A DNA stretch of 5,039 bases, taken from Propionibacteriaceae bacterium (lineage in GTDB: Bacteria > Actinomycetota > Actinomycetes > Propionibacteriales > Propionibacteriaceae). The notes under the pieces were generated by a model that was given only the letters and a program-made list of their open reading frames with translations, was not told where the DNA came from and ran no database searches. The stretch covers positions 1 to 5,039 of the forward strand of contig JAGXHS010000107.1 of assembly GCA_024636075.1 (NCBI GenBank), given 5' to 3'. Shown in pieces: positions 1-3,494 of the stretch (positions are counted from its first letter, which is position 1; every line of letters starts with the position of its first letter). The translations under genes and the position numbers were made by a program.

Positions 1-270
1 GACCTGAAGGTCAAGTACGCCATGCGGATCACCAACTCGGGGGAGTTCCTGCACGCCGCGCCATGGAATGCTGGCAATTTTGGTCGGCGAAACGCCTCGC
101 ACGGATGTGTCGGGATGAGCACCAGCGATGCCGGATGGCTGTTCAACCGGACCCGCGTGGGTGATCCAGTCGTGGTCCGCGGCACTGACCGCAGCCTCGA
201 GAGCGGCAACGGGATCACCGACTGGAACATCAGCTGGGAGCAGTTCGCCAAGGGATCGGCGCTGAAGTGA
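1..270 (+). CDS. L,D-transpeptidase (YkuD domain), C-terminal part only
   Basis: This is the last 89 codons of a peptidoglycan L,D-transpeptidase; the gene begins upstream of the window. Enzymes of this family make 3-3 (meso-DAP to meso-DAP) cross-links in the cell wall, or attach proteins to it, using a catalytic cysteine outside the membrane. The visible part holds the catalytic region. A His sits in FLHAAPW (residue 18 of the fragment), followed 15 residues later by S-H-G-C-V-G-M, with the nucleophilic Cys at bases 106-108. This fits the family pattern of a His followed by [S/T]-H-G-C. The tail, with GNGITDWNISWEQF and GSALK, resembles the C-terminal extension of actinobacterial LdtMt2-type enzymes, which are usually lipoproteins with Ig-like domains. 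That N-terminal part lies outside the window, so anchoring cannot be judged. The gene ends 7 nt from the convergent next gene, with no obvious terminator. The family call is firm; the paralogue is not known. Confidence 0.93.
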   Translation, partial: DLKVKYAMRITNSGEFLHAAPWNAGNFGRRNASHGCVGMSTSDAGWLFNRTRVGDPVVVRGTDRSLESGNGITDWNISWEQFAKGSALK

Positions 271-277
271 CAGCATC

Positions 278-748
278 TCAGGCGGCCAAACCAGGTTCGC
301 CAGGGACGTTGATCGGTGCCCAGTCCTGAACACCATGCGCTCTGGCTGCGGCTTCGGCGCGGGCGGTCATCATCGCTGAACACCAGCTCGTCCTGCCGTC
401 AGTCAGATGTCGGAGGGCTTGCGGTGTGCAACCGAGGAACGCGGCCACCTCGAGCCTGTCAGCACCTGCAGCCAGCAGGGCGAGGCTCTGACGACGAGCG
501 AGTGCTGCTGGGACCACAGAACGGTCCATCTGCGTCAGTCGCTGGGGAGTCAGCTCCATCAGGTGGCGAGCGTCGATGTGGCGGATCCGGCGCAGCGAAT
601 GATGCGATTCGAACAGCAATCGCTGCACCATCCGGTCGGGGACGTTCGCTGCTACGGCCAGAACCCGCCACGGAAGTCTGCTGACGCCCAGCAGGTGCTG
701 CAGGTGCGTGCGGAAGGGTGCTGCGTCGACCCAGTCGTTGTCGAACAT
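278..748 (-). CDS. Actinobacterial helix-turn-helix-like protein of unknown function
   Basis: I do not recognise a named function. The 156-residue product looks all-helical and soluble, without signal peptide or membrane segment. Two stretches read like helix-turn-helix units: residues 25-46 (LPWRVLAVAANVPDRMVQRLLF) and residues 87-118 (QSLALLAAGADRLEVAAFLGC, then TPQALRHLTDG). Each has an alanine-rich helix, a turn, and a second helix with polar and basic residues. Between them, RRIRHIDARHLMELTP resembles the 'I..xxA..LL.L' helix that follows the recognition helix in XRE-like proteins. DNA binding is therefore plausible but inferred. The ATG at 748 is preferred because GGAG (761-758) lies 9 nt upstream. 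An in-frame ATG at 763 would add five residues but has no Shine-Dalgarno and falls inside a perfect inverted repeat. The gene lies 86-101 bp downstream of the sunset-domain gene on the same strand, with a likely terminator between them, so it probably has its own promoter. Confidence 0.75.
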   Translation of the reverse strand: MFDNDWVDAAPFRTHLQHLLGVSRLPWRVLAVAANVPDRMVQRLLFESHHSLRRIRHIDARHLMELTPQRLTQMDRSVVPAALARRQSLALLAAGADRLEVAAFLGCTPQALRHLTDGRTSWCSAMMTARAEAAARAHGVQDWAPINVPGEPGLAA

Positions 749-757
749 GTCAAAGGG

Positions 758-761
758 CTCC
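758..761 (-). promoter_or_regulatory. Ribosome binding site supporting the ATG at 748
   Basis: Read on the minus strand, GGAG lies 9 nt before the ATG at 748. The alternative ATG at 763 is preceded by ACCTCACCACG, which has no purine-rich site. This is the reason for choosing the shorter start; the evidence is moderate because the match is only four bases. Confidence 0.45.
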
Positions 762-762
762 A

Positions 763-785
763 TCGTGGTGAGGTGTTCACCACGA
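763..785. promoter_or_regulatory. 9-bp perfect inverted repeat, candidate operator or leader hairpin
   Basis: On the plus strand TCGTGGTGA (763-771), a 5-nt spacer GGTGT, and TCACCACGA (777-785) form a perfect 9+9 bp inverted repeat spanning 23 bp. It sits just upstream of the Shine-Dalgarno and preferred ATG (748) of the helix-turn-helix-like gene. A dimeric DNA-binding protein would fit such a site, and autoregulation by the adjacent product is the simplest guess. In RNA it could instead form a stable hairpin in the leader. No U-tract follows on either strand, so it does not look like a terminator. The structure is seen directly; the role is inference. Confidence 0.5.
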
Positions 786-811
786 CAGAGCCCTTCGAGA
801 ATGCTGCGATG

Positions 812-848
812 TGAGGATCAGGCCGAGATCTTCAGCCTGATGACCTCA
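812..848 (-). terminator. Bulged hairpin after the sunset-domain gene, probable terminator
   Basis: Beginning 1 nt after the TGA stop (852-850) of the upstream minus-strand gene, the RNA can fold as UGAGG, bulge UC, AUCAGGC, an 11-nt loop, GCCUGAU, CCUCA: 12 base pairs with one 2-nt bulge. The position favours transcription termination or 3'-end protection. There is no U-tract behind it, which is common for hairpin terminators proposed in high-GC actinobacteria but weakens the call. Confidence 0.5.
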
Positions 849-849
849 C

Positions 850-1890
850 TCAGCGCTGGGCGTGCGTGAAACCAGCTGCCTCAGCTGCTTCCGGTGAGTT
901 GAACCAGACGTCAGCGATGGTGCGCTCATAGCCGCCGTTTTCACTGGTGTGGTACTTCATCGACCGCTCGTTGCCCTTGATCTCGAAGCCCTCGGGCGGC
1001 TCGTCGCCGATGTAGGAACCCTCACCGTAGCTGTCCGGCGTTTCGGCGGTGGTCTCCTCGTGAACATACTCCGGGTGGCCACCTTCGGCAGCCATGGTGG
1101 CCTCCGCTGCTGCCTCGTCATCTGGTTCGGCTGCGTCTTCGGCGCCGGGAGCATCCTGCGGCTCGGTCACCGGAGCGGACGCAGGATTGGGTGCCTCATT
1201 GGCCGGAGTGTAGGCGGTGCTGGGCTGATGAGCGGTCCAACCCTCATCCTTGCTGCCGAGGAACTGGCGCACCGCGACCGCGGCGCCCGCCAGAACGGCG
1301 CCCATGGCGATCAGCTTGGCAGCAGTCCTGAAGAAGCCACGCTTCTTCGGCTCGGCAAGTTCGAGGGTCTTCGGGTTGGCGACCTCCAAATCACCTTTCA
1401 GTGCCGCCAGAGTTGCCTGGCTGCGCTTCGACACCTCGACGACCCGCGGATCATCCTGGGCCTCGCTGAGTAGTTCGTTCAGCTTGGGCAGGACTTCGTC
1501 CTCCCAGAAGTCGTGTGCCTGCTCAAGGTAGTCGTGCACCATCGGTTCGATGTTGCTGCGAGCCTTGTCGGCCTTGTCGGCCAGGTCGGCAGAGCGTTCG
1601 CGGGCCTGGTTGGCATAAGGTGCCGCCATCTCGCGGGCTTGGTCGGCATAAGGTGCCGCCTTCTCGCGGGCCTGGTCAGCGTAGGGACCGATGTGATCCT
1701 TGGCGCTGCCCCTCGCCGCGGCAGCCAGCGGAGCAGCCTTGTCCTTCGCCTCGGCGGCCTTCTCGGCGGCGACGTGGGCCCACGGCTTGACCCGCTCAAT
1801 GGCGTCTTCCAGCGCGGCAGTGCCACGCTCTGCGGCCGTGTGAGTGCTCTCTACGGCGGCCTCGGGCAATTTCTTCTTCTTGCCGAACAC
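850..1890 (-). CDS. Helical 11-mer-repeat protein with C-terminal sunset-like domain
   Basis: The 346-residue product has four parts. Residues 1-180 are Ala/Lys/Glu/Arg-rich and helical, with spaced prolines and three tandem 11-residue repeats of type PYADQAREKAA at 69-101. Residues 182-188 (KKRGFFR) precede a hydrophobic stretch at about 189-210, whose uninterrupted core of about 15 residues (LIAMGAVLAGAAVAV) could be a short membrane helix. Residues 219-300 form an acidic Pro/Ala/Glu-rich linker that looks disordered. Residues 301-343 (FEIKGN, SMKYHT, YERTIADVWF, EAAEAAGF) match the small actinobacterial domain I know as the 'sunset domain', often found at the ends of ribosomal proteins L17 and L21. 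Basic residues before the hydrophobic stretch suggest the repeat region is cytoplasmic. The 11-mers recall lipid-surface-binding amphipathic helices, but function is unknown. The GTG start is set by GGAGG 4 nt upstream; the open frame continues 179 codons further only as an antisense reading of the cyclophilin gene. Domain layout is firm; role is not. Confidence 0.82.
   Translation of the reverse strand: MFGKKKKLPEAAVESTHTAAERGTAALEDAIERVKPWAHVAAEKAAEAKDKAAPLAAAARGSAKDHIGPYADQAREKAAPYADQAREMAAPYANQARERSADLADKADKARSNIEPMVHDYLEQAHDFWEDEVLPKLNELLSEAQDDPRVVEVSKRSQATLAALKGDLEVANPKTLELAEPKKRGFFRTAAKLIAMGAVLAGAAVAVRQFLGSKDEGWTAHQPSTAYTPANEAPNPASAPVTEPQDAPGAEDAAEPDDEAAAEATMAAEGGHPEYVHEETTAETPDSYGEGSYIGDEPPEGFEIKGNERSMKYHTSENGGYERTIADVWFNSPEAAEAAGFTHAQR
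862..990 (-). other. Sunset-like domain encoded at the C-terminus
   Basis: This stretch encodes residues 301-343 of the repeat protein. Its visible signature is F-E-I-K-G-N, then S-M-K-Y-H, a Y-E-R-T-I-A-x-V-W-F core and E-A-A-E-A-A-G-F at the end. I recognise this pattern from C-terminal additions on actinobacterial ribosomal proteins and other carriers. The recognition is from memory and a profile search would settle it. Confidence 0.65.
1588..1686 (-). repeat. Three tandem 33-bp (11-codon) repeats
   Basis: Three in-frame 33-bp units (1686-1654, 1653-1621, 1620-1588) encode PYADQAREKAA, PYADQAREMAA and PYANQARERSA. By eye, units 1 and 2 match at 28 of 33 bases and units 2 and 3 at 24 of 33. 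Such similarity suggests fairly recent internal duplication. Each unit opens with Pro-Tyr and continues as an amphipathic charged helix, giving an 11-residue period as in apolipoprotein-like or synuclein-like surface helices. Confidence 0.85.
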
Positions 1891-1894
1891 ATTT

Positions 1895-1899
1895 CCTCC
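1895..1899 (-). promoter_or_regulatory. Strong ribosome binding site fixing a GTG start at 1890
   Basis: GGAGG on the minus strand lies 4 nt before GTG at 1890, a slightly short spacing. No other start codon with a comparable site exists in this frame. The next in-frame ATG is codon 88, inside the repeats, so this site decides the start of the sunset-domain protein. Confidence 0.75.
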
Positions 1900-2027
1900 G
1901 ATGATTGTCGTGTGGCTCGTAGTCGAGCGCTGTTTCCAACCTACCGCCAACCCCACCGGCAGCACAGCCACCATCGGGGTCTGCGCGATGTCTTGTAGGC
2001 TCTCCAAGGTCAAGAACCTCGTCTTTT

Positions 2028-2033
2028 GAAAGG
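2028..2033 (+). promoter_or_regulatory. Ribosome binding site fixing the cyclophilin GTG start at 2041
   Basis: GAAAGG followed by 7 nt and GTG (2041) is a good actinobacterial arrangement. It rules out the in-frame TTG at 2026, because that start codon would itself overlap the binding site. The resulting N-terminus, MANTATLHTN, agrees with the usual cyclophilin start in which the first strand begins a few residues in. Confidence 0.7.
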
Positions 2034-2040
2034 CACCATT

Positions 2041-2553
2041 GTGGCCAACACTGCAACTCTGCACACCAATCACGGTGACATCGTGATCGACCTCCTTCCC
2101 GATCATGCCCCCAAGACCGTCGACAACTTCGCGGGGCTGGCGAACGGCTCCAAGGAGTACACAGATCCGGTGACCGGGGAGAAGACGACCGGGAACTTCT
2201 ACGACGGCCTGACCTTCCACCGGGTGATCGACGGATTCATGATCCAGGGCGGCTGCCCGTTGGGGACCGGCACCGGGGGTCCCGGCTACCAGTTCGGTGA
2301 CGAGTTTCATCCCGACCTGACTTTCGACCGTCCCTACCTGCTGGCGATGGCGAATGCCGGACCGGGCACAAATGGGTCGCAGTTCTTCATCACTGTGGGG
2401 CCCACCCCTCACCTGAATCGTCGCCACACCATCTTCGGTGCCGTCAACGACGAGCAGTCGCAGGCTGTCGTGGATGCCATCGCCGTGGTTCCCACCGCTC
2501 GGATGGATCGCCCGGTCAACGCCGTGGTCATCGAATCAGTCGAGATCTCCTGA
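2041..2553 (+). CDS. ppiA: Cyclophilin-type peptidyl-prolyl cis-trans isomerase
   Basis: The 170-residue protein is a complete cytoplasmic cyclophilin, catalysing cis-trans isomerisation of Xaa-Pro bonds in folding proteins. There is no signal peptide. The active-site residues are visible: F-H-R at 59-61 (catalytic Arg61), F66, M67 and Q69 in GFMIQGG, the A104-N105 and Q114-F115-F116 set in MANAGPGTNGSQFF, and L125 and H129 in PHLNRRHTIFG. His124 stands where human cyclophilin A has Trp121. This is normal for the actinobacterial PpiA type and is expected to weaken cyclosporin binding. An insertion at about 40-52 (YTDPVTGEKTTGN) is also typical of this bacterial type. The length matches the single-domain family. 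The gene is the first of a two-gene unit; the rhomboid-family gene begins 2 nt after its stop. The symbol follows the mycobacterial gene by resemblance. Confidence 0.95.
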   Translation: MANTATLHTNHGDIVIDLLPDHAPKTVDNFAGLANGSKEYTDPVTGEKTTGNFYDGLTFHRVIDGFMIQGGCPLGTGTGGPGYQFGDEFHPDLTFDRPYLLAMANAGPGTNGSQFFITVGPTPHLNRRHTIFGAVNDEQSQAVVDAIAVVPTARMDRPVNAVVIESVEIS

Positions 2554-2555
2554 TC

Positions 2556-3209
2556 GTGAATCAGGGTCTGGGGCAATCCCGGCTGCAAACGGCCGCTCGC
2601 GAGAACCCGGCCGCCGTCACACTGGTGGCGGCCGTTCTCGGGGTGGAGCTGCTCAGTTGGGTACTGCCGATCCGACAGTTGTTGATCACCGGTAGTTCGC
2701 CGTCGCTGGCGTGGGAGTTCTGGCGTCCTCTGCTCTACGGCTTCACCAGCGGTGGGTTGTTGAGCGCACTGATCAACGGTTTGGTGCTCTACCTGATCGG
2801 GCGTGGTCTTGAGCACACCTTGGGCAGCAAGGAGTTCTTTGCGCTCTTCTGGCTCTCCGGTTTGGGCGCCGCCACGGTGATGGTGTGGGTCGGTCCCGCT
2901 GCGGCGCTGTCAGGAGCTATCGCCGGAGTTTTCGGTGTGATCTCCGCCTACGCGGTCGTGAAGCACCGCTCCGGGATGGACATACGCGGTGACATCGTGC
3001 TGATCACCATGCTGCTGGTTTGGGGTGTGGTCGTTGGGTCGAGTGCGTGGATCGGTGAGGTGGGTGGCATCGCCGTCGGTGCCGTGAGCGGGGCAGTCAT
3101 TGCCTACGCCCCGTTGCGCGATCGAGAGCAACGGATCCGGGTGGGAATGGCGAGCATCGCCGCTGTCTGTCTGGTACTGATCACCCTGGCGTGGATGTTG
3201 CGCGGCTGA
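2556..3209 (+). CDS. Rhomboid-family membrane protein, probably not an active protease
   Basis: The 217-residue product has about seven membrane segments (roughly 20-38, 66-83, 93-113, 114-135, 147-165, 169-187, 197-215), the 6+1 rhomboid plan. Family signs include WRPLLYGF (56-63), LINGLVLYLIGRGLE (72-86, with Asn74) and the serine loop ALSGAIAGVFG. The candidate nucleophile is Ser119, but the usual Gly of GxSG is Ala117. In the sixth segment, where active enzymes have His before the Gly-Gly pair (HxGG), this protein has Glu168 in WIGEVGGIAVGAVSG. The conserved His four residues before Asn74 is Ser70. With both histidines missing, the Ser-His dyad cannot form, so it is probably a pseudo-rhomboid that binds membrane proteins rather than cutting them; this is inference. 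The GTG start is 2 nt after the cyclophilin stop without a clear Shine-Dalgarno, implying coupled translation. A cyclophilin-rhomboid pair at this spot is familiar in actinobacteria. No frameshift or stop breaks the gene. Confidence 0.87.
   Translation: MNQGLGQSRLQTAARENPAAVTLVAAVLGVELLSWVLPIRQLLITGSSPSLAWEFWRPLLYGFTSGGLLSALINGLVLYLIGRGLEHTLGSKEFFALFWLSGLGAATVMVWVGPAAALSGAIAGVFGVISAYAVVKHRSGMDIRGDIVLITMLLVWGVVVGSSAWIGEVGGIAVGAVSGAVIAYAPLRDREQRIRVGMASIAAVCLVLITLAWMLRG
2600..2640 (+). other. Long bulged inverted repeat inside the rhomboid gene start
   Basis: CGAGAAC, a CC bulge and GGCCGCC (2600-2615) pair with GGCGGCC and GTTCTCG (2627-2640) across an 11-nt loop. This gives 14 base pairs, mostly G-C, starting 44 nt into the rhomboid coding sequence. 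It encodes the run-up to and start of the first membrane helix (ARENPAAVTLVAAVLG). It could slow ribosomes or lower expression of the second gene, or arise by chance from GC-rich Ala codons. Confidence 0.5.
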
Positions 3210-3221
3210 GGCGTACGCTCA
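3207..3221. other. Near-palindrome carrying both convergent stop codons
   Basis: TGAGGCGTACGCTCA holds the TGA stop of the rhomboid gene (3207-3209) and, on the other strand, the TGA stop of the RAM-domain gene (3221-3219). The centre, GCGTACGC (3211-3218), is a perfect 8-bp palindrome, and one extra G breaks the symmetry of the whole. The stem it could form is only about 5 bp, so it is a weak bidirectional terminator at best. Confidence 0.4.
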
Positions 3222-3494
3222 CATACCCAGGCTGAAGGCCGATTCGAGGTCGTGGCTGGAGTAGCTGCGGAACGCAATGTGCGTCTCGGTCTCGAGCACG
3301 CCGGTCACCTTGTTCAAGTGGTCGGCGATCACTTCGGCGACCTGCTCGTGGGCGCGGACCCGCACCAGTGCGATCAGATCAATCGAGCCAGTGACCGAGT
3401 AGACCTCGGTGACGCCCTCCAGCGAGGAAATCTCCGTGGCGATCTCGGGAATCCGGGAGACGTCGGCCTTGACGAACACGATGGCAGTGATCAT
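3219..3494 (-). CDS. Stand-alone Lrp/AsnC ligand-binding (RAM) domain protein
   Basis: The 91-residue product is the ligand-binding and oligomerisation domain of Lrp/AsnC regulators without the DNA-binding half. It has the expected beta-alpha-beta-beta-alpha-beta run: MITAIVFVKAD, the helix RIPEIATEISSLEG, VTEVYSVTGSIDLIALVRVR (with the hallmark G36 and D39), the helix EQVAEVIADHLNKVTGV, and ETHIAFRSYS. Such proteins form dimers and octamers and often bind amino acids in clefts between subunits; without a helix-turn-helix it cannot itself bind DNA in the usual way. Its ATG overlaps the stop of the upstream nuclease gene by 4 bp (ATGA), with a weak GGTAGG 9 nt before the start, so the two are co-transcribed and probably translationally coupled. 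An open frame continues upstream to about 4052, but only as an off-frame reading of the nuclease. The ligand is not evident from the sequence. Confidence 0.93.
   Translation of the reverse strand: MITAIVFVKADVSRIPEIATEISSLEGVTEVYSVTGSIDLIALVRVRAHEQVAEVIADHLNKVTGVLETETHIAFRSYSSHDLESAFSLGM

Larger units (their letters stand above)
1891..2040. promoter_or_regulatory. Divergent control region between repeat-protein gene and cyclophilin gene
   Basis: These 150 bp separate two divergently read genes and must hold both promoters. The best plus-strand -10 candidate is TAGGCT (1996-2001), which fits TANNNT and would put the transcript start near 2008 with a leader of about 33 nt. No convincing -35 box lies 16-18 bp upstream. 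On the minus strand TAGGTT (reverse of the bases near 1940-1945) is a weaker -10 candidate. I see no clear operator, riboswitch or strong inverted repeat here. Confidence 0.35.

Noticed and set aside
316..814. Plus-strand open frames opposite the helix-turn-helix-like gene.
   Set aside because: They have no ribosome sites or family features. The minus-strand product has coherent helices and hydrophobic periodicity, so it is the better gene.
1330..1348. Inverted repeat GAAGAAGC-CAC-GCTTCTTC inside the sunset-domain gene.
   Set aside because: It follows directly from Lys-Lys (AAG AAG) and Phe-Phe (TTC TTC) codons flanking Arg-Gly in KKRGFF, with a loop of only 3 nt; coding explains it.
949..1473. 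Long plus-strand open frame opposite the sunset-domain gene.
   Set aside because: Its composition and lack of ribosome site or recognisable domain mark it as the antisense shadow of a well-supported gene.
1588..1686. 33-bp repeats as a CRISPR array or regulatory iterons.
   Set aside because: The units are in-frame, contiguous with no spacers, and encode an 11-residue protein repeat.
1950..1980. ACCCC...GGGGT pairing in the divergent promoter region as a riboswitch or operator.
   Set aside because: Only 5 bp pair across a 21-nt loop, which is expected by chance in GC-rich sequence.
2026..2040. TTG at 2026 as cyclophilin start, adding MKGTI.
   Set aside because: The TTG overlaps the GAAAGG ribosome site for GTG 2041, and cyclophilins normally begin a few residues before the first strand.
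1891..2427. Open frame extending the sunset-domain gene by 179 codons upstream of the GTG at 1890.
   Set aside because: It runs antisense through the cyclophilin gene and the divergent promoter region. The GTG at 1890 has a strong GGAGG site, and the charged KKKK start is natural.
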